Below are positions 25,147-34,180 of a stretch of 64,000 bases of DNA, in pieces. Origin of the DNA: Paenibacillus sp. FSL R5-0623 (GTDB taxonomy: Bacteria; Bacillota; Bacilli; Paenibacillales; Paenibacillaceae); assembly GCF_037974265.1 (NCBI RefSeq), contig NZ_CP150233.1:4650001-4714000 (forward strand). Direction: 5' to 3'. Positions within the stretch are counted from its first letter, which is position 1; every line of letters starts with the position of its first letter. Both the position numbers and the translations under genes were made by a program. The notes under the pieces were generated by a model. It was not told where the DNA came from. It was given only the letters and a program-made list of their open reading frames with translations, and ran no database searches.

Positions 25147-26598
25147 TCATTGAAACGTAGCTTTAGGATCCTTTTTCAATTTCTCCAGCATCTCGTTTCC
25201 TTTAGCTGCCCATTCACCAAGCGCTTCTTTTGGTGTCTTTTTGTTCGCGAGTACTTGATTGAAATATTCCATACCTTTTTCATTGACTTGCCATAAGCCT
25301 GGGGATTTTTGATACATCTTATCCAGGTTGGTATTTGTTGGCGGGATCGGTTTCAGCGCATAGAATGCTTGAATGTTATAATCCAGGCCGTCTTTGGGCT
25401 TGATGAAGCTCTTCCGTGATACCATCTCGTAGCTGCTACGTGCTTTGATCTTAGCCCAGTCCTCACTGTTCATGTACTTGATCAGTTCCCACGCATCATC
25501 CGGGTTCTGAGCCGCACTATTAATCGCCATGAGGTTGCTCAGATAGATGCTGCCTCCAATTTCAGGAGCTTCCGGGTGAACTGGAGGTGTTACCACATCC
25601 CAATCCACTTTCGTAAAGTCTTTCATTTTATCCGCATTTTTATTGGCATCAATTAATTGATTAATATAGCTGTAATCACCAATAACCATGGCTGACTTGC
25701 CACTCAGGAATAGGTCACCCTGTACTGGATCATAACGTCCACTCGGATCCTGATCCTGTGGTTCGTCGCCTTTAGGAATAACTTTGTCAATCGCAAGTTT
25801 GCTGATGGTGCTCCATACTTTCTCCCATTGAGGAGAATCTACTGTCATCTTTTCTGCTTTGTCATCAAACGTCTTCAGCTGCAACGAGCTGTAGTACTGT
25901 TGCATGGAGTAGTAAGGCGATCCACCCTGATATGTCGTGAAAGAGAAACCAAATACATGGTCTTTACCTTCACCTTTCGTTAGACGGGTACCCAGATTGA
26001 AAATATCGTCCCATGTCATGTTGTCCGTTGGCGGTTCCACGCCTGCTTTTTCAAACATGCCCTTGTTATAGAACAAAGCGGATGAGGAGAACGTTGGTGT
26101 CAATGCATAAATGCTCTGATCCCCAAGGTCCTTAATTCCCTCCAGTACACTAGGCACAATATCACTGGTATCAAACTTATCTTCCTGCATCAGTGGGTCC
26201 AGCTGTTTCACCAGATTCTCCTGAATTAATGATTTCACTGTGGCGGTATCAGCCACGATAACGTCAACCGGGTTATCCCCAGTCATAATCTTTTTCAGAC
26301 TCTCCATCGTATCCGGAACTTCCGGCTGTTCTTCCGTGTTGCCATACCCATACATGCTGCTCTGATCAACAGCAGCTACAATCTCAATGGTTACATTGGG
26401 ATGGGTCAACTCAAAAGCATCAGTAAACTGTTGACGGAAATAACTGTCGTCTTGCCCTCCCCACATTGTAGCCACACGTAATACACGTTGCTCTGTATCT
26501 TTCGCCTCACTTGCCGTACATCCTGCAATCAGCGGCAATGCAAGCGTCGCAGTAGCCATTACAGCCAGCACACGTTTTCCCCACAACCTGTTCTTCAT
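25147..26598 (-). CDS. extracellular solute-binding lipoprotein (family 1)
   Basis: A 483-residue lipoprotein with a signal peptide and lipobox LIAGC at about residue 21-25, then a family-1 solute-binding fold (VATMWGGQDDSYFRQQFTDA; WDDIFNLGTRLTKGEG; SGKSAMVIGDYSY; NPDDAWELIKYMNSEDWAKI). Such proteins feed sugar or oligopeptide importers, but no binding-protein-dependent permease lies next to it. It is the last gene of an operon with an FtsX-type permease. I take ATG 26598 (GAGGGGG upstream). Substrate unknown. Confidence 0.9.
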   Translation of the reverse strand: MKNRLWGKRVLAVMATATLALPLIAGCTASEAKDTEQRVLRVATMWGGQDDSYFRQQFTDAFELTHPNVTIEIVAAVDQSSMYGYGNTEEQPEVPDTMESLKKIMTGDNPVDVIVADTATVKSLIQENLVKQLDPLMQEDKFDTSDIVPSVLEGIKDLGDQSIYALTPTFSSSALFYNKGMFEKAGVEPPTDNMTWDDIFNLGTRLTKGEGKDHVFGFSFTTYQGGSPYYSMQQYYSSLQLKTFDDKAEKMTVDSPQWEKVWSTISKLAIDKVIPKGDEPQDQDPSGRYDPVQGDLFLSGKSAMVIGDYSYINQLIDANKNADKMKDFTKVDWDVVTPPVHPEAPEIGGSIYLSNLMAINSAAQNPDDAWELIKYMNSEDWAKIKARSSYEMVSRKSFIKPKDGLDYNIQAFYALKPIPPTNTNLDKMYQKSPGLWQVNEKGMEYFNQVLANKKTPKEALGEWAAKGNEMLEKLKKDPKATFQ

Positions 26599-26619
26599 TT
26601 CCCAATTCCCCCTCATTAA

Positions 26620-27483
26620 TTATCTTGGCGGTGTAATAACAATACGTTCACCGTCAAATTCCAATGTCGCCCGGTTATCAATGGATAAGGCCTCCAGATA
26701 CTCTTTTGGCACCTGAAGTCGTCCTGCACGGTCTATAATGACGAATGCTTCATGGATGTCCGGCATACCCGCCTCGGACAAGTTATGCTCATCATCCAGA
26801 TTCGGGTTACGCTTCACAAACTCGGTACTGGTCAAGCCGTCCCGAATCGCAACGATCCGGTCTACCTTGCCAGCAAGTGTCAAATCATGGGTAACGATGA
26901 CAATCGTAACGCCGAGCTCCTTGTTCATTCTTCGGAAAATACCCATGATTGTATCACATGTCTCGGAATCGACCGAACCGGTAGGTTCATCTGCAAGCAG
27001 AATTTTGGGACGATTGGATAAGGAGATCGCAATCGCTACCCGTTGTTGCTCTCCTCCTGACAATTGATGCAATTTGTTATGCATCCGATCCTTAAGGCCT
27101 ACCCATTCGAGCAACTGTTTTGCATAAGCACGATCTCGCTTGCCTCCCAGAATCATGGGAGTCTCCACATTTTCCAGTGCAGTGAGATAAGGCAGCAAGT
27201 TACGACCGTTATTTTGCCAGATAAAACCTACCGTATGACGTTTGTATTCGACCAATTGGGCATCTGTCATCTTGAGCAAATCCCAGTCTCCTACAACAGC
27301 CGTACCAGCCGTAGGACGATCAAGTCCGCCCAGAATATTCAGTAGCGTGGATTTACCGCTACCGCTGTTACCGATGATGGCCATCATTTCACCTTGATTG
27401 ACAGTCAGGTTGAGACCCTGAAGGGCAACGACTTCCACATCGCTGGATTTAAAAATTTTGACAAGTCCTTCGCATTGGATCAC
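26620..27483 (-). CDS. MacB/LolD-type ABC ATPase with AbrB-like C-terminal domain
   Basis: A 287-residue ATPase. Residues 1-215 are an ATP-binding domain of the MacB/LolD type: Walker A GNSGSGKST, signature LSGGEQQRVAIA, Walker B LLADEPTGSVDSET, switch His in VTHD. The last 45 residues (FVIIDRAGRLQVPKEYLEAL, then a hydrophobic IVITPPR end) match the swapped-hairpin AbrB/SpoVT fold and are absent from ordinary MacB ATPases. It is 2 nt after the permease stop. It likely powers the neighbouring FtsX-type permease and may dimerise or bind DNA or protein through the tail. Confidence 0.9.
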   Translation of the reverse strand: MIQCEGLVKIFKSSDVEVVALQGLNLTVNQGEMMAIIGNSGSGKSTLLNILGGLDRPTAGTAVVGDWDLLKMTDAQLVEYKRHTVGFIWQNNGRNLLPYLTALENVETPMILGGKRDRAYAKQLLEWVGLKDRMHNKLHQLSGGEQQRVAIAISLSNRPKILLADEPTGSVDSETCDTIMGIFRRMNKELGVTIVIVTHDLTLAGKVDRIVAIRDGLTSTEFVKRNPNLDDEHNLSEAGMPDIHEAFVIIDRAGRLQVPKEYLEALSIDNRATLEFDGERIVITPPR

Positions 27484-27485
27484 GT

Positions 27486-30407
27486 TTACCTCTCCTCTCC
27501 CATTTTGACTGCCTGGTGAACCCGCAATCTGCGAATCTGCCAGAGCAACATCGTTGCACCAATGACCAGCATCACTATAGTGACACCATACAGTTGCAAC
27601 ATATCTTGCTGTTCAAACACAATCCGGAACGGAGGTACCTGAGCAGAGACATTATCCGTCGTTTGCAGGAATGGCAGGAATAAACGACTGGATACCTGAC
27701 CAATTCCAATACCTAACAGGATCGATAGCCCCGCTGTGAACACCTGCTCCAGCAGCAGCATACCGCTCAGTTGTGCCCGGGATAAGCCCATGGCCCGTAA
27801 TACACCAAACTGCACAACACGTCCGGACAGGTTGAAGAACCAGTACAGCACGTATCCGATCAACGAGATAATAACCGATACCAGGAATCCAAGGCTCAGA
27901 ATCCCAAATACACCACCTCTTGACGGATGTTTACCCTGAGATACCAATTCGGTACGTACGTCACGCACAGAAGATAACTCGATGCCTTCTGCTGCGAGCT
28001 TCTCCATTAATGGAGCCACTTTGGCATCCGGTTCCATTTTCAGCCATACCTCATAAGGAATCAAAGGTACCTGGTCATAGATATAATCCAGATTCGCCAC
28101 GAAGAATGGCATCTGATCCGGATACTGGGCTGGCCAGTAAGGAATGATCCCAAACACGACGAATTCAATCGCCTGTCCCTGTACACCCATGGAGACGAGG
28201 TCTCCAGTTTTGAGTTTGAACTTGTCAGCAAATTTGGAAGAGATCAATACAGCCCCTTCATATTTTCCAAGCAAGTCAAGGTACTTGTAAGGATGTGCCG
28301 GGAACAGATCGTTGCGGAACCAAGCCACTTGAGCAAAGTCCACATTATCAATTCCGACCAGCATTCCCTGTCCACCCGATTTACCAGAGACGATAATATT
28401 GCCTTTGGTCTGCAGCACGCGTGCTGCATGTTCAACCCCGTCTAATCTGCGGAACACTTCGAATGGAGGTTCGGAGTAGATGACTTTGGATGGCTGCGAA
28501 GAACCGCCACCACCACCTGGAGCACCTCCACCGCCATTGCCTCCGCCGGAACCACCACCAGCAGAACCTCCTCCTCCATTGCCACCACCTTGTTGACCTC
28601 CACCCGTACCGCCGTTCTGTCCGGAACCACCGGGTTTAACCTCAGGTGTTCCTTCCCATACAGTCTGCATAATCACATCAGAACCATAACGGTACAAGGT
28701 ACGCTCAGTGGAATTCAGATCAATCGTCCGAGCTGCAGCCGAGTTGTACACCCCAAGTCCCAGTGTCAGTACAAGGAGGATCATCAGCGGATAATATGAA
28801 GAAGATGAACGCGATAACTGCGTTAATGTCAGATACAACGGGACCGGGAGAAACTTGCGACCGATCAACTGAATAAGCTTTAATATCCACGGGAACAAGC
28901 GCAGGAAGAATAATCCAAGCGCAAAGATCGCGAGTGCGGGTACAAAGAATAGAAACGGCTGTACCTGCAACTGATCGGTTGTCATTCCGGTCTGGAAGGT
29001 CAACATCTGACGTTCATAGAACAGGTAGTATCCATATCCAGCCAGACCCAGCAACACAACGTCCAGGAACCAGCGCTGCCATACTGGAGCACGGTCTGTT
29101 CGTGCTTGCCGCCGTTTGGCAGATACAATGGTTGCCCGTGCATAGGTTATCGCAGGGATAAGTGATGCGATGATCGCTACAAGGACCGCTGCTACTCCCA
29201 GGAGAATAGCTTCTTTTGATACACCGATCGGAATAGACTTCCGATCTACGAACGAGAGAAAGCCACTTGCTGAACCAATACTCTTGGCCATAAACCAACC
29301 GAGCAACGGCCCAATAACCAGCGCAATAGCGCCCAGAAATATGCCTTCAAGCAAGTAGAGAGAGAAGATCTGCCGAGCTGAAGCTCCACGACTGCGCAAT
29401 ACCGCAATATCACTCTCTTGCTTCTGTAATGACTGTCTGGCGTTCATCGCAATAAAATAAAAGACCATCGCAATCATCGGTGCTGCCAAGGTAAACAACA
29501 TGGTCTGCAATTGCAGACTCTGACTGCGGAACTGCTTGAGCAGATCACCAAAGGTGATGTCCACTTTTGTATCTTTCAGCCGCTGGTACAGATCGATATC
29601 CAGCCTTTCCAGCATGGAAGTCAGACCTGATAACTGGCTGGTTTGAATTTCTTTCAGATCAAAGGCATAATACCAACGTGAATTTTGAAGTGGAATCCCT
29701 TTTTCCTTCAGTAAAACATCATTAAAAACCGATTCATCCACATATAGTCCATTCATCATGCCGTCAAATCCTTGTACCCAGTAAGGGCTGTTTGGATCAT
29801 CTGCCTTGAAGGACCCCGTAATCTTTACACGTAACGTGATATCAAGACCGCTATACACCGGATATTCCAGAATATCGCCGATATGCAGGTCGTTACGGTA
29901 CATCCCCTCTTCCAACATGACTGCCTCGATCGTGTCATCTTTGACCTGGTTTCCAGGTTTCACCCCGGCAGAGTAATTCACCTGTGCATCCAGCCCACTC
30001 ATCGTACCCAGACTCATACTGCGCGCCCTGCTGGCATCCACTTTGGTTGGATCTTCCGGGCTCACCTCTGTGCTGCGAATGGATCTGGAATTCACATACG
30101 TATGAAAAGGAAACCCAATATCGCGAGGGACATCCTCACGAATATAACGATCTACTTCGTCCAGACCCCGAGTGTCTGTCTTCACGCCACCAGGTGCCTG
30201 ATAACTCATAAGCAACGAACCGGCTGGCAACCCTTCACTGTTATCCTGCAGCGTTTGCGCGACGACCCGTTTCAACGCACCATCGGCATACATTGGAATA
30301 CTGACGGTGAACGCTACCGCCACAATCAATCCGATCAGTGTGCTGAAGGTCATCCAGCGCGTGTTCCACATTTTGCGGAACAGTAGCCGAAGCAATGGCA
30401 GCCCCAT
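27486..30407 (-). CDS. large FtsX-family ABC permease with Gly-rich insert
   Basis: A 973-residue membrane protein with two FtsX-like units, a MacB-type periplasmic-core segment in each half, and about ten helices. An insert at residues 590-640 is almost pure Gly with Gln, Asn, Ser, Ala (GGQQGGGNGGGGSAGGGSGG) in the outside loop before the second core domain. Mechanotransmission permeases of this type couple ATP use to extraction or export of lipids or peptides. It follows the adaptor with a one-base overlap at 30407 and precedes its ATPase. Confidence 0.9.
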   Translation of the reverse strand: MGLPLLRLLFRKMWNTRWMTFSTLIGLIVAVAFTVSIPMYADGALKRVVAQTLQDNSEGLPAGSLLMSYQAPGGVKTDTRGLDEVDRYIREDVPRDIGFPFHTYVNSRSIRSTEVSPEDPTKVDASRARSMSLGTMSGLDAQVNYSAGVKPGNQVKDDTIEAVMLEEGMYRNDLHIGDILEYPVYSGLDITLRVKITGSFKADDPNSPYWVQGFDGMMNGLYVDESVFNDVLLKEKGIPLQNSRWYYAFDLKEIQTSQLSGLTSMLERLDIDLYQRLKDTKVDITFGDLLKQFRSQSLQLQTMLFTLAAPMIAMVFYFIAMNARQSLQKQESDIAVLRSRGASARQIFSLYLLEGIFLGAIALVIGPLLGWFMAKSIGSASGFLSFVDRKSIPIGVSKEAILLGVAAVLVAIIASLIPAITYARATIVSAKRRQARTDRAPVWQRWFLDVVLLGLAGYGYYLFYERQMLTFQTGMTTDQLQVQPFLFFVPALAIFALGLFFLRLFPWILKLIQLIGRKFLPVPLYLTLTQLSRSSSSYYPLMILLVLTLGLGVYNSAAARTIDLNSTERTLYRYGSDVIMQTVWEGTPEVKPGGSGQNGGTGGGQQGGGNGGGGSAGGGSGGGNGGGGAPGGGGGSSQPSKVIYSEPPFEVFRRLDGVEHAARVLQTKGNIIVSGKSGGQGMLVGIDNVDFAQVAWFRNDLFPAHPYKYLDLLGKYEGAVLISSKFADKFKLKTGDLVSMGVQGQAIEFVVFGIIPYWPAQYPDQMPFFVANLDYIYDQVPLIPYEVWLKMEPDAKVAPLMEKLAAEGIELSSVRDVRTELVSQGKHPSRGGVFGILSLGFLVSVIISLIGYVLYWFFNLSGRVVQFGVLRAMGLSRAQLSGMLLLEQVFTAGLSILLGIGIGQVSSRLFLPFLQTTDNVSAQVPPFRIVFEQQDMLQLYGVTIVMLVIGATMLLWQIRRLRVHQAVKMGEER

Positions 30408-31516
30408 TAGCGTCCCACTACTTTCTGACCTACGGTCAGACCTTTCAGAATCTCGACATCTGTCGATGTCTGCTGTCCAACTTCAACGTCCACTTCACGC
30501 TTGCTGCCATCACTCTCCACCACTTGTACATACGTTCTTGAACCGATGGAGCGTAAAGCGGATACAGGAATCACAATTGCGTTCTCGGTACGCTGCGTTA
30601 CAATCGAGACCGTTAGTGGTGTGCCACGTTCGACGCCTTTTGGCATTTTTGCAAGTGTAACGATAACATACTTATCCAGCGTTTCCTTGGTTGGAGGCGT
30701 ACCGCCTTCACCCGTCCCTTCGCCACTGCCACTTCCCGATGCTTCCGCAATAGGCATAACTTTAATTTTGCCAGCCACTTTACCAGCTCCATTAATATCT
30801 ACTTCTGCCTTCATACCAGCGGAGAACTTCTCCAGATCTTCCTTGGCAAAGGTAGCTGCCACAACCAGATTGGATGTATCCGCAATCGTAGCAATCGGAT
30901 CATACGCTTTCACGGTTGCACCCTTCTCTACCTGCACTGCAATAACGGTGCCGCCAAACGGAGCTGTCAACGTGGCTTTGCCCAGTTGTTCCTCCAGATC
31001 AGCGAGTTCCTGGCGTAGTTCTTCAAACGCAATCGTTGATTCTTCGAACTCTACCGGGTCCATCTCATCCTTCTTGCGGAGTGTTTCCTTCATTTGAACT
31101 TCGGATTTGCGAATAGCCAGTTTCTTGCCACGGATCTCCTTTTCTACACTCTCCACATCGAGGACAGCAAGAAGTTGACCCTTTTTCACTTTATCCCCTG
31201 GTTTAACATTTAACTCTTTGACATGCATGCCATCAAGCGTGAAGTACACCTTCTCTTCCCGCTGACTCATCATCTTGCCGCTACCACTTACTTTTTTCTC
31301 CAACGTTTCCGTCCGGACTTCATATTCCGGTTTCTTGGAGATCGTTGGTGGTGTGATAGGCGGAAGCACTTCTTCCTCTGTTTCTGACGGCAGCAATGAG
31401 CAGCCCGACATCGTTGCAACCATTATCGCACCAAGTACAATAAGTGCTGCGCGTTTCCCCCTCTTCGGAGCGGCCCCTTTACTTGATAAATCTGCCGTCC
31501 GCCATTTCATAAACAT
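30407..31516 (-). CDS. HlyD/RND-type efflux adaptor lipoprotein (YknX-like)
   Basis: A 369-residue membrane-fusion protein. A basic head and hydrophobic stretch lead to a lipobox-like MSGC around residue 39, then a biotinyl-lipoyl halves/coiled-coil arrangement (MHVKELNVKPGDKVKKGQLL; LDKYVIVTLAKMPKGVERGT) with a long helical hairpin. It resembles YknX, the adaptor of the YknWXYZ exporter of B. subtilis. I choose ATG 31516 (GGAGG 9 nt upstream); the track-style start at 31525 is a TTG. Its 5' end overlaps the upstream ATPase gene by 38 nt. Confidence 0.88.
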   Translation of the reverse strand: MFMKWRTADLSSKGAAPKRGKRAALIVLGAIMVATMSGCSLLPSETEEEVLPPITPPTISKKPEYEVRTETLEKKVSGSGKMMSQREEKVYFTLDGMHVKELNVKPGDKVKKGQLLAVLDVESVEKEIRGKKLAIRKSEVQMKETLRKKDEMDPVEFEESTIAFEELRQELADLEEQLGKATLTAPFGGTVIAVQVEKGATVKAYDPIATIADTSNLVVAATFAKEDLEKFSAGMKAEVDINGAGKVAGKIKVMPIAEASGSGSGEGTGEGGTPPTKETLDKYVIVTLAKMPKGVERGTPLTVSIVTQRTENAIVIPVSALRSIGSRTYVQVVESDGSKREVDVEVGQQTSTDVEILKGLTVGQKVVGR

Positions 31517-32420
31517 GGTCCGCAACCTCCAAAATTGTAGGATCGTGTGTAGTCATACATATTGTTACTTGTTCTACTTCAATAATATTGCGGAATACGG
31601 CCATGACCTGAGCGCCCATCTTGGAATCCAGTTCCGCTGTAGGCTCATCCGCAAGCAACAATCTGGGTCTATGGGCAATCGCCTTGGCTATAGCCACCCG
31701 CTGTTGCTCTCCCCCCGACATCTCGAAAGGTCGATGCTTCACCCGTTTGGAGAGTCCAACCAGATCCAGACAGTGGCCAACCCTGTCCTTCCACTCCGCT
31801 CGCGGAACGTCCGCCATGCGCAGCGACAGTTCTACATTTTCCCAAGCAGATAATAAGGGCATGAGTGCATATGCCTGAAAAATAAAACCGATCTCTTTGC
31901 GCCGCAAAGCGGTCCGTCGCCGATCTCCCCAATCCTGAAGAGGCTGACCGGAGAACAGAATGTCTCCACTTGAAGGCTGATCCAGTCCACCGAGCATATT
32001 CAGCAGTGTTGTTTTGCCTGAGCCTGATCGCCCCTTCAGCATGACCAGTTGTTGCGGATTCACTTCCATATCAATGCCTTTGAGCACATGGATGATACGA
32101 CTGCCTGTCTGGAAACTGCGATGCACGTTACGCACCTCCAGTACAGGTCCATCATATGGAGGCAGCATATCCTTCTTTGGTTTGATCTTCTTCTGGGGTT
32201 CCTCAACGGTAGTGACAGCAGCTGCAGCCACTTCATCTGAAGCGATTTCACTTTCAGGTAACGGAGGTTTATTCGTCGGGTAATCGTGTTCATTGTTGTA
32301 TGTATTTTCCCCCGACTCCGTCGATGTCTCCAACGGTGTTTCCCCCTGTTGATGTTCATCGCCTGACTGGCTCTTGGCAGGTCTTTTTCTGAGAAATAAA
32401 TTCTTCATGCCAGCAATCAC
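31479..32420 (-). CDS. MacB-type ABC ATPase with acidic N-terminal extension
   Basis: A 313-residue ATPase. Walker A GRSGSGKTT, signature MSGGEQQRVAIA, Walker B LLADEPTAELDSK and VTICMTTHDP are intact. The first 85 residues are a low-complexity, acidic and Thr/Ser/Glu-rich tail of a kind not seen in MacB or YknY. Start choice: a GTG at 32420 has AAAGGATG 6 nt upstream; the ATG two codons earlier is too close to the site. It is the first gene of the operon ATPase-adaptor-permease-ATPase-lipoprotein. Confidence 0.85.
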   Translation of the reverse strand: MIAGMKNLFLRKRPAKSQSGDEHQQGETPLETSTESGENTYNNEHDYPTNKPPLPESEIASDEVAAAAVTTVEEPQKKIKPKKDMLPPYDGPVLEVRNVHRSFQTGSRIIHVLKGIDMEVNPQQLVMLKGRSGSGKTTLLNMLGGLDQPSSGDILFSGQPLQDWGDRRRTALRRKEIGFIFQAYALMPLLSAWENVELSLRMADVPRAEWKDRVGHCLDLVGLSKRVKHRPFEMSGGEQQRVAIAKAIAHRPRLLLADEPTAELDSKMGAQVMAVFRNIIEVEQVTICMTTHDPTILEVADHVYEMADGRFIK

Positions 32421-32583
32421 GCTCATCCTTTCTTGAAATCCCGTTCATTTCTTCAAAAAACCTAAAATTAGAAATCTGTTCCATCCTACACTGAATTATA
32501 AACGACCGATCCCAACTAAAAGTTACAAGCTTTTTACAACGGTAGAGTGAAAAAGTTAATATTTTGATGAACAAACAAAAAAA

Positions 32584-32604
32584 GCACCCCAAAGTGCGGG
32601 ATGC
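32584..32604 (-). terminator. terminator of the pyr operon
   Basis: On the minus strand GCATCCC and GGGGTGC pair and are followed by seven T residues, about 95 nt after the pyrE stop. Confidence 0.8.
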
Positions 32605-32698
32605 CTCTTGTATATTCGATGGTTTTGCCGCTATGACGTCAATCATTACAATTTTGATACCGTTCACTCATGAACATTTTTTTGGGGTATCAATGATA

Positions 32699-33340
32699 TT
32701 ATTTACCAAATGAAGAAGGATCTTCACGCCAGGATTTGAGCAATTCAAAGTCACTCTCCTGAATCGTTCCCTGAGCCAAAGCCACATCCATCAAAGCCGT
32801 ATAATTGGACAGCGTCTGAAGTGGAATTCCAGCATCTTCAAATGCTTTAACACCTTTATCCAGCTGGTAGCTGAAAATGGCAAGTACGGCCAACGGTGTT
32901 GCACCTGCTACACGTACAGCTTCGGCTGCTTTGATCGAACTGCCACCTGTAGAGATCAGATCTTCGATGACAACCACTTTCTGTCCTTCGGTAATCAGAC
33001 CTTCGATCAGGTTCTCCTTGCCGTGTCCTTTGGCTTTATCACGAATGTAGGCCATTGGCAGATTCAGCTTCTGAGCCACCCAGGCAGCATGCGGGATACC
33101 TGCGGTTGCCGTACCTGCAATGACTTCTGCATCAGGGTATTGGTTACGAATAATCGTTGCAAAGGCTTCAGCGATATCGTTGCGAATCTCGGGATAAGAC
33201 ATCGTTAAACGGTTATCGCAATATATTGGTGATTTGATGCCGGATGTCCATGTAAATGGCTGCTGCGGACGTAACGCCACGGCTTTGATTTTCAACAGTT
33301 GGGAAGCAATATGATTCGGAATCTCATTCAGTTCGATCAT
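32699..33340 (-). CDS. pyrE: orotate phosphoribosyltransferase
   Basis: A 213-residue type-I phosphoribosyltransferase making OMP from orotate and PRPP. The PRPP loop VVVIEDLISTGGSSI and the orotate-side FTWTSGIKSPIYCDNR are complete. Last gene of the operon; its ATG overlaps the pyrF stop by 4 nt (ATGA). Confidence 0.97.
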   Translation of the reverse strand: MIELNEIPNHIASQLLKIKAVALRPQQPFTWTSGIKSPIYCDNRLTMSYPEIRNDIAEAFATIIRNQYPDAEVIAGTATAGIPHAAWVAQKLNLPMAYIRDKAKGHGKENLIEGLITEGQKVVVIEDLISTGGSSIKAAEAVRVAGATPLAVLAIFSYQLDKGVKAFEDAGIPLQTLSNYTALMDVALAQGTIQESDFELLKSWREDPSSFGK

Positions 33341-34077
33341 GCGTTCAACATCTCCTTCAAAATGGTTTCTGCCGCTTCACGCGGATTGGGAGCGCCTGTA
33401 ATGGGTCTGCCTACAACAATGTAATGACTGCCTCTGGCGATGGCTTCACCTGGCGTCAAGACGCGTGTCTGATCTCCCAGACCGCTACCCGCTGGACGAA
33501 TTCCTGGTGTAACGGTATGAAAAGCACTGCCACACGCTGCCCGAATTGCGGGCACTTCCAGTGGAGAAGCAACAACCCCATCGAGTCCGGCCTCTTGGGC
33601 TAGTCCTGCATAACGGACCACAGCAGCTTCCACACTTCCCGGGATGCCAATCTCGTTATTCATCGTTTCCAGACTTGTACTGGTCAGTTGGGTGACTGCA
33701 ATGATCTCGGGCTTGCTAAGGGAAGGGTCGGCAGCGATTGCTGCCTCAGCACCTTCACGTGCAGCACGCATCATGAGGGTTCCACCCGCTGCATGTACAT
33801 TGAACATGTCTACCCCAAGACGTGTGATACTTTCAGCACCGCCACGAACGGTGTTGGGAATGTCATGCATTTTCACATCTAGAAAAACGGAGTAACCTTT
33901 GGATTTCAGCTCCCGAATAAAGTCCGGTCCTGCTGCGTAGAACAGCTGCATACCCACCTTGAGATAACAGGGAATGCCCTCAAGAGCTTGTACCAATTCT
34001 TTCGCTTCTTCCGCTCCAGGATAATCCAGTGCCACCATCAGACGGCCAGCCATTTCATTGAAACTCGCTTGGTTCAT
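33337..34077 (-). CDS. pyrF: orotidine-5'-phosphate decarboxylase
   Basis: A 246-residue TIM-barrel OMP decarboxylase, making UMP. The catalytic FLDVKMHDIPNTV (Lys-Asp charge relay) and VTPGIRPAG phosphate-binding segments are present. ATG 34077 has GGAGGGG 10 nt upstream; a GTG directly before is also possible. It lies after carB without pyrK and pyrD, which sit here in B. subtilis; a hairpin fills the gap. Confidence 0.95.
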   Translation of the reverse strand: MNQASFNEMAGRLMVALDYPGAEEAKELVQALEGIPCYLKVGMQLFYAAGPDFIRELKSKGYSVFLDVKMHDIPNTVRGGAESITRLGVDMFNVHAAGGTLMMRAAREGAEAAIAADPSLSKPEIIAVTQLTSTSLETMNNEIGIPGSVEAAVVRYAGLAQEAGLDGVVASPLEVPAIRAACGSAFHTVTPGIRPAGSGLGDQTRVLTPGEAIARGSHYIVVGRPITGAPNPREAAETILKEMLNA

Positions 34078-34123
34078 CACCAGCGCTCCCCTCCACTTGC
34101 TCATTTTTTCCGTTTTTGCCCGA

Positions 34124-34164
34124 TATAAAGGACATCCCGCCAGCCCGCAGGCTGACTGATGTCC
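34124..34164 (-). other. hairpin between carB and pyrF
   Basis: GGACATC ... GATGTCC with an inner AGCC/GGCT stem forms a strong hairpin. No T tract follows, so it is more likely an mRNA-processing or stability element than a terminator. It occupies the place of pyrK-pyrD. Confidence 0.45.
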
Positions 34165-34180
34165 TTCATCAGAGAGTTAT

